Part shown: one piece after another, positions 23,692-36,220 of the stretch
How the letters are laid out: every line of letters begins with the position of its first letter
Numbering within the stretch: position 1 is the first letter of the stretch
Assembly: GCA_015680685.1 (NCBI GenBank)
Contig: MNCI01010386.1
Coordinates: 79,761-143,760, forward strand
Reading direction: 5' to 3'
Length of the DNA: 64,000 nucleotides
DNA from: Gnetum montanum
Lineage: Eukaryota > Streptophyta > Gnetopsida > Gnetales > Gnetaceae
Notes under the pieces: generated by a model
Told to the model about the DNA's origin: nothing
What the model saw: only the letters and a program-made list of their open reading frames with translations
The model's database searches: none
Translations under genes and position numbers: made by a program

Positions 23692-23815
23692 TGGTGCTAT
23701 TTATTTAGATTAGTTATATCATACAAGATCACTGTAACGAAGCCTTGATGATATACCTTTTAGAAAGAAAGTAATTGCAAATAAGTCACACACAAATTTA
23801 CAACAATGTCTCTCT

Positions 23816-25778
23816 CATGAGACTATGATAACACAACAACAAATAAGGTAATTCATTGGAGAACCAATGAATTATATGGAGAGGAAGATGAAGTTTGGAG
23901 TACTCAATATTCTACAAGGGTTGCCTATGTAAACAAACGAAGACAACATCATCCCAACTCACAAAGTCATAACCTACCTAGTGACGATGAACCCTTGCTG
24001 GCCACTAAGAGCCTAATGCATATACAAGAGGTTATTCGAATATCCCGTAGGCATCGTAAGGAAAGTCATCTACCCAGGCTTGATTTAAACAACTTTCCCA
24101 AGTTTTCAGGAGGCTATGATTTAGATCTACAACATCATTTACAAGCCTTCCATGATGCCTCTGTATGGAACAATATTGATAATGGATGGCAAAAACTTAA
24201 GCTATTTCCTTTGACAATCGTTGGCTAGGTAAAAGTATGGTATAGGTCCTTAAGACCAAAATCAATTCAACGTTGGCCAATAATGATAGAACTCTTCAAT
24301 GAAAAATATCAAACTTATGCAAGAGTGTCAGCCTTGAGGAGACAAATCCAAGAGTGGAAAAAAGGGCAACATGAACCCTTGGACATGGCCTTAGAAAGAT
24401 ACTATTTGTTGTTAAACAACTGCCCAGGCCATGGATTCTCCAAGGAAACCCTAGGGATGTATGCCTAAGGTCAACTATACGAGCTACAGACCCACCAATT
24501 CCAAGAGCTTATTTAGCAAGTAGCAAAAGAAGAAGGAGAAATGGCTAAATGGGAGAATGTTGAAAGCTCTCAATAGGACCAAAATCTTGAATTAGCAAAG
24601 GTCCATGATCATGAAGAGGAGAAATTAACTCACCTCAAGGAGGTGGAATCATCTTTGTCAATACCACAATCATTAGATGAAATTGAGACAAAGATCAATA
24701 AGATGGCGGAATGGATGCATGAAAAATGTGGAGAATATACCAACACTATTAGAGGTAGAACCATGAAAAACTAAGAAGTAGGAAAAACACCCTTAGACAA
24801 TCGAAAAGAAGGGTTGAAGAGAATAAGAATTTAACTGCTAATCATACGTATCAATGTAATATTTGCCTGTACAATCATCCCAAAGGTCAATGCCCAATCA
24901 TGTCACATTTACATGAGCATTGGGGAAGAATGCTACATCTAGAGTTCGTACAAAAATACTATGTTCAATCATAGTGGCAAACATCCCAGTCATGGGGGAG
25001 GCCACCCTCAAACTAGTCACACCCTTCATATCATCCGAACCCAAGCATTTATCATGTTTAGCATCCTATTTCCCCAATTGGGTCAACATCTTCTATCTCA
25101 CCACATTGTTATTATTCTTCTAAGTACTATAAGCCCGCATCCTTTCCAACAAGATCACCACCTCATGTGCCTTACACTTCTCCTCACCCTCAATATTCTC
25201 ATCCTTCACCTCCTTCTACATTGCCACTAGTTGTTCTAGAAGGTTTTGCACCATAGCACCAACCCACGAATGTCACTTGCGTTGCTATTGTCAATAGCAA
25301 TGAAGGTCCTCCACAACACCATAAGTGTCCTTTCTTTAGACGTGACCATAGGAAGGGACCACACAATTCCAAGACCACTGCATCCTCCCACTTAGCATAA
25401 GTTCAACACTATGGTGCATCCTTCTCCTCGAATCCAACGCCTTGTGTTACCTTATCAAGGCCACCGATCAAAACTCCAACAACTATGTGGCCCAATGAAT
25501 ATAGCCACGTAGGAATACATATCAATCCTTGCATACCATCTTATGGTCAAGGGTGCCATAGTGGGTCAACTCTGTATCAATTAAACTTATCTTCTAACTT
25601 GCCCCAATATGTCAACTTTAATACAACACCCCAATTTGGGTACATTCCAACCACAACATGTTTGGATATGACTAGGTCCCAATATTTTCGAAATGCATGG
25701 ATCCAACCCTTCCATTTATTAATTCTCACTATGATCAAAAGTTTAGTTATGAGGGATATCCCCCATTCTAACAAATAG
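23816..25778 (+). pseudogene. gag of element C
   Basis: The start ATGTCTCTCTCA at 23816 is followed quickly by TGA. The gag core is clear: LDLNNFPKFSGGYDLDLQHH (about 24085), WQKLKLFPLTIVG, then a stop, VWYRSL, LFNEKYQTYARVSALRRQI (24290-24350) and YLLLNNCPGHGFSKETLG. A coiled segment follows, and in another frame a zinc knuckle CNICLYNHPKGQCPI (about 24855-24900) of form CX2CX3HX4C, then a Pro/His-rich tail to 25778. Several stops are TAG where relatives have Gln, for example before QVAKEEGE at about 24513. No aspartic-protease motif follows, unlike A, B and D. Confidence 0.75.
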
Positions 25779-27160
25779 AATTAATAAATTTTTTTCATTT
25801 TCTTTAATTTTACAATTTTTTGTTTTCCAATTTTTCATCTTTCAATTTCTTGTTTTATCTTTTTATCTTTTTATCTTTTTATGAGTAATCTCATCTATGA
25901 ATAAAGCACTCATGTGACTCATTGGTTGAGGTGTTGTTCTTTGCTATCAAGTCTCGAGTAACTAAGTATTTGGACAGTGAGCCCATCACATCCACCCAAC
26001 CATTCCATTAATAAGAGGTTTTACTCTGGGTACGATGATATTCTTGACATCATTAAAACTTAAAGTAATTTTGTGCTCATTATACCTAGAGTGAAGAAGG
26101 ATGGACCAAGAGGGAATGGCTAGGGTGTGACATCAAGGGGACTTGTGGATTCTCTTTGGTGACATTTGTAGGAGTTACCATGCAGCCTGGGTGTACTAAG
26201 ATCCTTATAGATCTAATGAAAAATGGAAGTAAGAGTATTAAAGGCACCCAATAAAGTAAACCAATGCTATTCTAAGGGGGTCCCACTAGAAAGACATGCA
26301 CCCATGCCTGAAGGTAGGTGGCTTCTCTAGATTATGCATCATCAAAAAAAAAGGAAGAGAAAGTGTGCCAAAGCAGCCAAAAAAAAACAACAAATGTGCT
26401 ACAAAGAAATTCTAGATTACTCCTCCCTTAAACAAAACGCTAAGTGATTGTATGCCTTGCTGTCATGATGCTCTTATGGTTGTCCATTATTGAATGAAGC
26501 AATGCGATGTCACTGATCGAAGGATGGACTTGGTCTTGATTTTGGAGCGACAAGCGACAGGCTAATGACACATTAATCATGCCCTACACTCAAGATTCAT
26601 TGTTCCCTAGGTCCATTACCTCATGTTCCAATCTTTGCAATCCCTTCTATGATTCATCCCATCTCATTGTTCATGAATTTTTGACTTGTGTCTTGTGTGG
26701 CATAGAATTCATACCTCATTGCGGTGGTATCTAACATGTGTGTGTTTTCTTACATCAGTATAGATTACATTTAACCCTTTTAGTGCCTATGGACATCTTC
26801 AAGGTGGTTACGCAAGGCTATTATAGGTTGGAACCTACTTTGGGGAGGACCCACTTGCGTGAATTTTGTAATTTATACTTGTTGCACACCACCACATTAT
26901 TTTATACCTTCCAAGTACTTTATGGCCAATGTTATTCTTTCCCTTATCATCCCTCTAATTCAAATGTTCCTATGTACCAACACATGTCCTTTATCCTCAT
27001 CCTATTCATGAATTTTATTGCCAGATTCTACCCCATTATGCCTTTTGTGCCTTCTGGTCTATTCCATGTTACCTTGAACCTCTCAAATTAACCTCAAATC
27101 CTTCATTTTTAGCCTTATAATTTCATAAATTCATCAATTTTATTAAATACCCTATATTAA
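25779..27160 (+). other. non-coding interior of element C
   Basis: I see no supported gene. The start is a T-rich stretch with TTTTATCTTTTTATC repeats (25790-25880). No protease, RT or integrase motif was found in any frame here. Confidence 0.5.
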
Positions 27161-27169
27161 ATAGGCCAT

Positions 27170-27256
27170 GATATCGGGTACCCGATATAAGGTCGAACCC
27201 GATATCGGGGCAGCGCTATTGGGTACGTGATATCGTGTCAACAAAAACTATATATA
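27170..27256 (+). promoter_or_regulatory. internal GATATC array and TATA box in element C
   Basis: Boxes lie at 27170 (GATATC), 27184 (GATATA), 27201 (GATATC), 27215 (GCTATT, degenerate) and 27229 (GATATC), with steps 14, 17, 14, 14. TATATATA begins near 27248. The layout equals that of the LTR promoters of A, B and C although the surrounding sequence is not obviously the same, and it lies upstream of the second ORF. It is either a remnant of another LTR or an internal promoter. Confidence 0.55.
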
Positions 27257-28139
27257 TGGACCCTCCCCCCCCTGTGCACATCAACATCATTTTCAACTAT
27301 TCGTCTGGAGGGAGTTTTTCAAATTTTCTCCACAAACTTGCTAACTTGCACACCTCTCGTCCAACAGTCCTAACCTAATCGCTAGCACTACAATTTTCAT
27401 TCTGATCAAACCTATCTGACCCTAGAGTGTTTAGCTTAGTCATGGGGCAAGGGTAAATTCTCAGTTGTGCATAAATTTTCTAAAATTCATCATCATCCAA
27501 AGGTTACTATAAAGGCTAATTGACCATCAAAATGTTAAACATGTTGCCAAAATCAATTTTATCTCTTCACCCATACCAAGAGAGTTAAATTTTGAAGACG
27601 CCTAATCAAATTGGGCTGAACATCAAACTTTTCAAGGACATTTCCATAAAATTTCTTAACTCTAAATTACATGAAACAAGAAATGAACCCATTAAAGGTA
27701 AAAAGTAAAGTATAAATCAAATTTTGTAAGCAACCTTACTAATAATCAGCCCTGTGTAATTGCAAATAGTCCCTAAATGTGGAAAACAAGGAGGACCCTT
27801 TCAAGGTGTGTCCAAATGACCAAGCAGAGGAAGAGACCAAGCATCTCCCAAGGAATGTGTAGAGTAGGAGGAAAAATCATTCAGCATTCATCAAGAGCCT
27901 CCTGCTACTATGCAATCGGGATAGGCAAAAGGAGGAGTAGCTGAAGCGCCTGAATAGGGACAACATCTCATGTTGTTCCTGGAATGCATATAGGAAATCC
28001 ACGAAAGGTCCATATCAGTAGCTATGATTGTGGAACTAAACTTTGGACCTTTCACAGAGTTCGCTCCTGAAGCTATTAGGGACCAACTTAAAGGGTTCCC
28101 ATTATGGCCTATCCTCTCTAAATTGGTGCCTAGTACTTA

Positions 28140-30514
28140 GGAGAGACGTACCAATTTTGGTACAATAAAGAAGAAGGTACGACAATTGACATTTGTGGCG
28201 TGTCTGTAGATTTTTCTACCAAGGCCATTTTGGAAGTGTTGAATCTTCTAAATACAGGGCCAAAAGTTGCTCACTTGCCCACTCGCTCTAATGCTAATGC
28301 GCAAAAAATTTGGTTGAAAAGAACTCATGGTAAGGAAGATAAGACATATGGAGAACTGACGTTGGAAGAAAGAATATATTTCAAGATTGGTAGTTATCAC
28401 ATCTTTTCCATGAAAGGATTGAACAAAATCTCCATGTATGTAGCCATAGGAAGCACTATATTGATGGGCAAGGTTAATGCTAACCTACCCTAGTTATACC
28501 TTATGGAGATTCTGAGGTAGTTTAAGGAATGCAAGATAAGGAAGTTTGCATTGCCCTTCCCATGTCTCATTAGGAAGCTGTGTAGATGTGCTGGAATTCT
28601 AGGGTACACTAATGATCTCCCTAGAAAGGCCCAAAATGCTTTGTTTGCTGAATCGCTGAAGCCACCAACCCCAAGGAAAAGTGTTGGTGAGACACACGAG
28701 CCAGAACAAGAATAGACGGTGGGGCCCACTGCAACTCAAACTACAGGGCCTAGCCAACTCCCAAGCACAAGGCCTAGTCAACAACAAGAAGTAAGGCCTA
28801 GCACGAGCCAGCCAGACCAACCACCACCACCACCATAGGATTATCAACCATCAATGAGCCATCTTAGGGCCATCGCTGAGACAGTTAGTTGGGGAAGTCA
28901 TGATGATGCCAATCTCTTTCGGGTCATTGACGACGCCATATAGCCCATAGTTTCTATAGATCGTGCACACGGTGAGGTGTCCATTCAAACAGGAGGAGGG
29001 AAGACACATTGGTCACAACAAATTTTAGGAAATGCTACATCTTTCCAAGTGTAATTAAAAATTGGTGAAGGGGCCATAGTAGTGGTCATGTAGCACCAAG
29101 ATGCAGTGGGAGCCATAGAAGTGGTCACAGACCACATCAAAGAGTCCTTTAATGTCCCTATTGTGCCACCAGTGGATTTCACATGGATTTCACAGGAGCG
29201 CATGATGCTCAAACTCTGGTTAGTCCCTCAATGACTCCTGTAGATCATGAGAATGTCCTTGATCAGTTCTTGTAGATAAAACAAGTAATGACATCCTTGT
29301 TTGAGATCCCGCAAGATGTCACAACAACTCAATCAGACCTCATCTCCACCAAGGGTAAGTTGGCATGCGTAGGTGGAGTTGGAAAGACTCCAAGAGAAGC
29401 TTGCTGCCCTGCAAGCTGCACAGTGGTACCCATCTCAATTCATTCTCGCAAACCAATTGGAATCTTTTAGAACCGAGCAACTCAATAAATTATTGGTGGA
29501 TAATAAAAATGTGGTAGAGGAGAAAGAGAAGGCTGATTAGGATGCTTCCAAAGTGCAAGCATAAGCATATGCACACGCTAAAGCACTTAAGGTCTTACAA
29601 GAAGAGAATAAATAGCTTGTTGCAGATAATCTTCAGTTGACCACTGTGGAGAAACAAAAGAATGTTCTCAAAGAAAATTTTTAGTAGCTATGAGAATAGT
29701 TAGTCAGGGTCAACCAGGACATGAATCGGTTGGCCAGAGAGAATCAAATCCTCTCAATGGAGGAGGTACATGCAATTCATCAAAAGATGGCCATTGAAAT
29801 AAGCGCATGGCAAAATGAGGCTAAGTGACATGAAAAGTTAAAATAACACTTCAGAGACCAAGTAGGGATGTATAACCAAGTCATTGAAAAAGAAATTCAT
29901 ATGGAGGCCCACATTAACACCTTCAATGCTCAACACACTAATGGGCAAGCCATATTAGAAACATATGCATTCATCCACCAGGTAGAGCTAAAAAGCTAGG
30001 ACCTGCAAGTACAGGATCTTACAAAGTACATAGAATTGGCAAACTTGCGATATGCCAATTTAGCCATGTTAATAGTAGGATGCCCAAGAATAGAGCTAGA
30101 GAAGCAAGTAGCTATCACCTATGCCAAATATGAAATTGAATTTGCAAAGCACAAGAAAACATTGCAAAGGCTAGAAGTTGGAAATTCTGAGTTAGAGGTG
30201 GTTAAGGCCAACTACCAAGGGTAGAAAGATGTCATAATAGACTTGGCTTGATAGCTTATAGATTACTAGGACTACAAGGATAAAGCCAGAGCCTATGAGG
30301 AGGAATGATGGTTGTTTGTGGCCTAGTACGTCAAGGAAAATCAAATGTTCCTGCAATTTCCATGTCCATGGGAAGTGCCAACTCCATAAAACATTGGAGC
30401 ATCAGTGTGGATGGCACAAGACCCCCAAACTGAAGAGGAAAATCTACAAGCGCTCCTTCAAATTCACTAGATCCCAAAACCTAGAGCACAAGATAAGGGG
30501 AAGTGACCCATGAA
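28140..30514 (+). pseudogene. putative plant transposon protein-like domain with coiled-coil tail
   Basis: One frame runs the whole length with many stops, most of them TAG. The N-terminal part reads QFWYNKEEG, then GVSVDFSTKAILEVLNL, a variable loop, LTLEERIYFKIGSYHIF and, after stops, FALPFPCLIRKLCRCAGI (about 28540-28600). The order 'F-Y/W-N, short strand, VDFS, ..., LPFP-I-LC-R-AG' is that of the Transposase_32-type plant transposon protein, recognised by eye. A Pro/Gln linker follows (28720-28840), then about 380 residues rich in Gln, Glu, Lys and Ala with heptad-like spacing (29350-30480) predicting a coiled coil, and a short Pro-rich end. Its role in LTR elements is not established. 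Confidence 0.6.
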
Positions 30515-30729
30515 GGAGCCACCCCCACCTAGAACCACATGAGTTCCAATAAAATTTTGTAATTAAAATTTTGTGTTCGTGTCCCAATTTTTTTGTATTC
30601 AATTCCCGACTGTGGTATGAATAAATTCCTAGTCAGTCAATTATCCCATACCTATCCACTATGTAATTAATTGGGCTTCTTCTCATTTTGTTTAACTTGA
30701 GTATGAGTTTTCATTCAGTTGTGGGGGTA

Positions 30730-31619
30730 TGATGAAACATGATTTGTCAGGCTCTGATATCAAACCTGCAATATCAAATCCACGATATCGGGTATGCGAT
30801 ATCGTGACCTAAATAATGATATTGGATACATGATATTGTGACTCCTATGTGGGCCTAAAAATACACATGTGGATGCATGGGAAATTTAGTTAAGAATTAG
30901 TTCTTAGTCAGTCAGTTTTTCAGTCATTTGTTAGTTCTTCTCAACCCTTTCTCCCAGTGCATGCCCATAGTGTGATGATTGTAATTGTACGACACATTTA
31001 TTTGAGTGTGATGTACTTGGACATGCACATGACTGGCAATAAAGATCAAGATTACTTCATCATTGCAGCATTCACTCAGTTTTATTTATTTAATTATTAT
31101 TTATTGCTTTTGTAATTAATATCTCTCACCCTCATTTCCTATCCCTGTTATTAATCAAAGAATGAGTACGACTTAACCACAAGCATTTAAGTGTGACTAC
31201 TTGGTAACCCAGTAGCGTACCTAGGACATGTGCTTGGTAATCCTAGTGGTAGTGGTACACGAGGTTCAAGATATATATGGATGATTAAGGAACGAATACT
31301 CATCGCACTTAAGCTAGCTTAGATTCTTTCCTCCCATTTCCTCGTAGTTAGATTCTCTCTCTCTCTCCTCCTTAGTCCAATTAAAGTTATTTTCCATTGC
31401 CTCTAGGAGTAGCACTAGTTTAGAACCACATCATACACCTCACTCTAGACTAAACCATACGTGACAACATAAATACTAGTCCAAGTGGGAAGACAGTGGA
31501 CTGCGATCAATGAGTAACTATCTAGATACCACAACTAGCTCGTCTGCGGAGTTCGACCAAATCATGTGTGAATGCTCGTATTCGTATGGTTGAGTGTAGG
31601 GGTACCTTGCCACTCATCA
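30730..31619 (+). repeat. 3' LTR of element C
   Basis: 890 bp, TGATGAAAC to CACTCATCA, preceded by the polypurine tract GTGGGGGTA. It contains the intact counterpart of the site where element B entered the 5' LTR (near 31111) and about 90 bases around 31430 (CTCACTCTAGACTAAACC) that are absent from the 5' LTR. Confidence 0.9.
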
Positions 31620-31747
31620 CCCAACTAATAACAAGACATCTTATTGCACTTTATATTTTTCAAGGTGAAATTTGTAGCTTATTAGTTTTCCCTTAATAAT
31701 TTTTACATTATGCAATAAGGTATTTGCTTAAAATTACTCTCCATAGC

Positions 31748-34248
31748 TTTAACTTCTATTTGAGCATTTTTCATCATGTACTTTTTCTATGGGGTAATTA
31801 GGATCACTTAATTCAACTAATTCATCCTCTCTTGGTTCCTCTATTTGATGTTGATGGTAATGCTTAACTCTTTGGCCATTTACTAGAGAGTGATAGATAG
31901 ATCTTTTATGGGTGCAATCAAGACACTTCCATTATTATGGAATTGTAAGACTAGGTATGAACCTTTTCACCGAGTTGTTAGTTTTCTTAGATATTTATGT
32001 AAACTCATATCATATTATAGTACTTTATCTCCTTCTAAGAAGTGTTTCTTTAGTATGTTTTTGTTGTTCATACACTTCATTTGTTTCTTTAATTATTCTT
32101 TTCTTAGAAAATGCATACATGAATAATTCATCAAGTTCATGTAATTGAGTCATTTTAAAGTCTTGATTTATATCCTCATCAAAACTAAGTTGATGTGCTA
32201 ATCTTAGGGATTGATATTTTATTTTAATGGGCAATAAACACTATTTTTAATAAACCAATTAATAAGGTGAATATCCTATGTTTGTTTTATAAGTAATTCT
32301 ATAAGCTCAAAGTGCATCTTGGAGTTTCCTAGACCAATCTTTCTTTTTAGCATAGATAGTTTTAGTTAAGATTTCTAGAATAATTCTATTGGCATTTTCC
32401 ACTTGATCATTTGTTTGGGAATGATAGGTAGTGGCTATTTTATGTTAGATTCCATACGACTTAATGAATTTATCAATTATTTTATTCATAAAATGGGTTC
32501 CTTGATTACTAATAATTTCTTGTGGAGTTCTAAATCATGTTAAAATGTAATCCCTTAGAAAAGCCACAACTACCTTAACATCATTTGTTGGGGCATTGTT
32601 AGCCTCTACCCACTTAGTAAAATAATCAATATATACTAAGATATACTAACTTCCATTGGAAGGTGGAAATGGTCTTAAAAAATCTATGCCCCATACATTT
32701 AAAGGTTTTGTGATTAAGATAGGATTGAGTGAAATTTCTTGTCTTCTTGTCATTGCCCCTAAATGTTGATACTTGTTACATCCTTGGACATACATGTGAG
32801 CATCTTTAAAAATAGTGGGCCAATAAAACCTACTTTGTAATATTTTTATAGTTGATCTACAACTATCAAAATGTCCACCTCCAAGGTCATCATGACACAT
32901 GTGTGGGATTTCTTATTGTTCTTCTTGCACCACACATATTCTAGTCTTGTTGTCCTTACATATTGGATAGAGATAGAATTCATTTCAAATATACATAGAG
33001 ATGCTTCTTAGAAAAGATTTCTTTTTTTTCTTGACTCCATTGAGTTGATGTTTTCATTGTGGCCAAGTAATTTGCTATATCCATAAAACAAGGGTCTTTT
33101 TTTACTAAAAATAGTTGTTCATCAAGAAACTTATCATTAAAAAATTCCTTTTGTCCTACTTTCCTCTAGAGTTTCAAATCTAGAAAGATTATTCACCATA
33201 ATATTTTCTCTACCCATTTTATCTAGAAAATCAAGATCAAATTCCTAGAGTAGAAGACACCACCTCATAATCCTAGCATTTTCTATTCTTTGGTTGGCTA
33301 GAAATTTTATGCCTAAATGATTAGAGTCTAAACTTATCCAAAGCATAATCAATGGCTAAAAGTTCCTTCTCTATAATAGTATAGTTAAATTGAGATTGAT
33401 CTAAACTTTTGGAAACATGGTAAAATTACTCTTTGTTTATTTTATATGTATTGGCCCAAAACTACCCCCACAACTGTATTACTAGCATCACACATTAAGT
33501 CAAAGGAAAAATCCCAATTAGGTTCATTAAGCACTAGAGAAATAGCTACTATTTTCTTAAGTTTAGAGAATGCTTCTTGGAAATCATGAGTCCATAGAAA
33601 CTAAACATATTTTTCTAAGAGCATATAAAGAGATTTAGCAATCTTTGAAAAGTCCTTAATGAATTGTCTATAATATACAACATGACCTTAAAAAGGATGG
33701 AAGTTTTTTTAAATTTGTTGGCTAAAAGTATAAAGATTACATTACTTTTTCATCATCCATTTTAATTCCATCCTTAGAGATTGCATGTCCTAAAAGTACA
33801 CCACTTTTTACCATCAAATGACTTTATTCCCAACATAATTTTAAGTTTTTCCCTATACATCTATTCAAGACACATCCTAAGTGATCTCTATATAGTGAAA
33901 AATCATCCATAAATATCACTACGTATTCCTCTAACATATCAAAAAAGACTAATATCATTGCCCTTTGAAAGGTGGTGGCTACATTACAAAGATCAAAAGG
34001 CATTTTTCTATAGGAAAAAGTACCCTATTGATATGTGAAAGTTATTTTATGCTAATCTTCTAGTGCAATGATCATCTAGTTATAATCACTAAATCCATCC
34101 AAAAAAAATAATGGTATTCATGTCCTTATAATCTTTCCAAAATTTGGTCTATATAAGGTAGAGGAAAATGATCTTTTTTGGTGCTTTGATTAAGTTTTCT
34201 ACAATCTACACAAAATCATCATTTTTCTCTCTTTTTGGGTACTATCAT
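31748..34248 (-). pseudogene. gypsy pol of element F: RT, RNase H, integrase
   Basis: Minus strand, 34248 downwards. RT: IVPKKREKNDDF, VDCRKLNQSTKKDHFPLPYI and VVIFMDDFSLY (FMDD catalytic box near 33910). RNase H: DASNTVVGVVLGQYI near 33470. Integrase: HHCC-type segment CHDDLGGGHF..CNKYQHLG (32900-32740), core WGIDF, then ISNQGTHF, in which the second catalytic Asp of the DDE triad reads Asn, and DQVENANR. The C-terminal part ends RLKHYHQHQIEEPREDEL-like near 31790. Many stops and frame changes. Such an enzyme would copy element RNA to DNA and insert it. The N-terminal RT continuation lies at 54545-54665, beyond element E. Confidence 0.85.
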
Positions 34249-35410
34249 TGAAACACCTCAAAGAATATTTATGTTATGGATAAGAAGCTTTAAAGCCAAA
34301 TTTACATTGTAATTTGATGGGAATTTAAAGGTAGAAACAATTATCTTATTTTCCCATCAAAAATCCTACCCTATGACCTTGTTTCAGCAAAATTTTGAAT
34401 AGTTTTTAATGTGTAAAATGAAATTTACATCCCACAAGTTGGAATAAATGATTCCAATGTGTGGAGATTTAAAATGTTAATATGTTGCCAAAAGTTAGTA
34501 GCAAAAGCCAAAAACGTTGGTGGTTCATGTGTTGGAATTTAGACCATGAAAATAGCCCAAAATGCTACCAAATTTGGCAGCAAAAGTCTCACATGTTGGC
34601 AGCCTATACCAAGCAAATTCGGGCCTTGAAAATAACCCAAATACACTACCAAATATTGTAGGAGAAGATTCACACATTGGTGGCCCATATGCTATAGTTT
34701 TGGGTGGTAAAAAGTGTCATATGCATTGGTATTTCATAGTCAAAAACGTTGGTATGCCACATGTTGCAGATTTTCACCATCGAAAGCATAAAAAATGTTG
34801 CAAGGAATGTAAAAAATTTAACAAAAATCAGCCAGAATTAAGTCATCAAAAAAGTAGCAAATGAATGATCTATTTAAATCAAAATTTGCATCATTTTGAG
34901 GATTTTGGGACTTTTGGTTTTTTGCAATTTTTTCAAACTTAAGATTTTTGAGAGAGAGATTTGAAAGTCTAAAGCCATCTTCAAGAGAAGATTGTTAAGA
35001 GTGTTGACATCCTATTGCAATGTACGAGTGAACCTGTGAACTAGGCACATTTAGGAGGACAGTAGAACACGCACTACCCACTCATATACCATATTTTCAT
35101 CATCATTTTCAAGGAGCTGTGGAATAATTGAAGTTCTAAATTTTGTACTCTTTGAACCTTGTGTTTTCACAACATTAATATAAATCATTTGCAATGTTTT
35201 GGTTTATTTGTTCATTGTTTTCTACAACTGCATTCTAGCATAGGCTTTGGTATTTATGCATTTTCCAGTAACAGATCTCCTAAGTCTTGAAATAATTGAC
35301 AAGACTGTTTGAGGTGCTATAGATCCTTTTCAAGGCTCGTGGATCCCAGAGATAAACTATTTCGTGTTGGGATTTTCAATTTTCCAATAGTAAATTTTCC
35401 ATTTGTTACA
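34249..35410 (+). repeat. 5' LTR of element E
   Basis: It aligns with 53395-54544. It starts at TGAAACACCTCA, which corresponds to a position inside the 3' LTR, so the outer end is truncated. Both contain ATTTACATTGTAATTTGATGGG and AAAATTTGCATCA(T/A)TTTGAGGATTTT. Confidence 0.75.
34485..34728 (+). repeat. three-unit 81-bp tandem repeat in the E LTR
   Basis: Unit starts at 34485 (TTGCCAAAAG), 34566 (TACCAAATTTGGCAG) and 34647 (TACCAAATATTGTAG) are exactly 81 bases apart. Each contains a CACATGTTGG- or CACACATTGG-like core. The 3' LTR carries related units near 53605-53850. Confidence 0.75.
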
Positions 35411-35934
35411 GTTTTTAGTGCTAAATGGAGGACCTCCACTCAAATTATTAATCAAAACCCATTTGCAGATTTTCTACCTATTTTTTTCTTTACCTATTAG
35501 CTTGTTTTTGCTATTAAAATACTATTTTGAGTTTTTGCAAAACCTAACATATGAGCTAAAAATGAACCTTACCAAAATAAAACTTTTATCATTATTTTTG
35601 TTTTTGCATTGCATAGCACTGCCTTAGTTTCCTACACTTGAAAAATTAAAAATTAATTTATATAGTGATAGTGCATAGTGTTGCCTCAACTATCTTCTCT
35701 TGATAGTAAAAAATTAATTTTTCCCATAGTTGTAGTGTCTAGCATTACTCTTATTTGCTGCATTCATAGGTTGAAGATTCTTTTTTTAATTGTGGTGAGT
35801 GTTGGTTTTATTTTCCCATGTATTTGTAGTTTATAATTTTTCTGTGTCTAGTTACGTACATTATAGTAGCACATTTTGTTTTACATGGCATTGATTACAT
35901 ATTAACAAAATTTTTGAAAAAATTTTAATCTTTC

Positions 35935-36220
35935 ATTGTAGTTACAGTTCACACGTTAGATTTTGACAAGTTAGAATTCATACACGTTATAACTCCCATA
36001 ATCTATAGTCTCACAAGCTATAGCTTCCCAGGTTGGAGCTCTTACACGTTATAGCTCCAAAAGCTTCAACTTTCACAAGTTGTACTCTTACATGTTGGAA
36101 GTCTCACATGTTAAGGTTTTCACAAGTTAAAGCCTTACATGTTGAAGCCTTACAAGCTGAAGCTTCACATACTGAAGCCTCACATGCTACAAGCTTATAT
36201 GCTATGAGCTAAAGTTTGTT
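35935..36220 (+). repeat. leader repeats of element E (CACAAGCTATAGCTT type)
   Basis: About a dozen 15-25-bp degenerate units such as TCACACGTT, ACAAGCTGAAGCTTCACATA and CTTACATGTTGAAGCC, in places palindromic around AAGCTT. They end in GAGCTAAAGTTTGTTCAAA, matching the end of the array at 440-600 in E1. Confidence 0.65.

Larger units (their letters stand above)
16197..31619 (+). mobile_element. Element C: gypsy-type LTR element with gag and a transposon-protein/coiled-coil ORF
   Basis: The element begins TGATGAACC and ends CACTCATCA. CCCAA flanks both ends (16192-16196 and 31620-31624). The 5' LTR (16197-16576 plus 23233-23672) is interrupted by element B; the 3' LTR is 30730-31619. The PBS is at 23674 and the polypurine tract GTGGGGGTA is at 30721-30729. 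Inside are a broken gag (23816-25778), a non-coding stretch, an internal TATA box preceded by a GATATC array, and a second ORF (28140-30514). No protease, RT or integrase could be found, so the element is non-autonomous. Confidence 0.85.

Noticed and set aside
28490-28847. Minus-strand frames opposite the element C second ORF, Trp-rich
   Set aside because: Antisense to the Pro/Gln-rich linker; the CCA repeats give TGG (Trp) codons.
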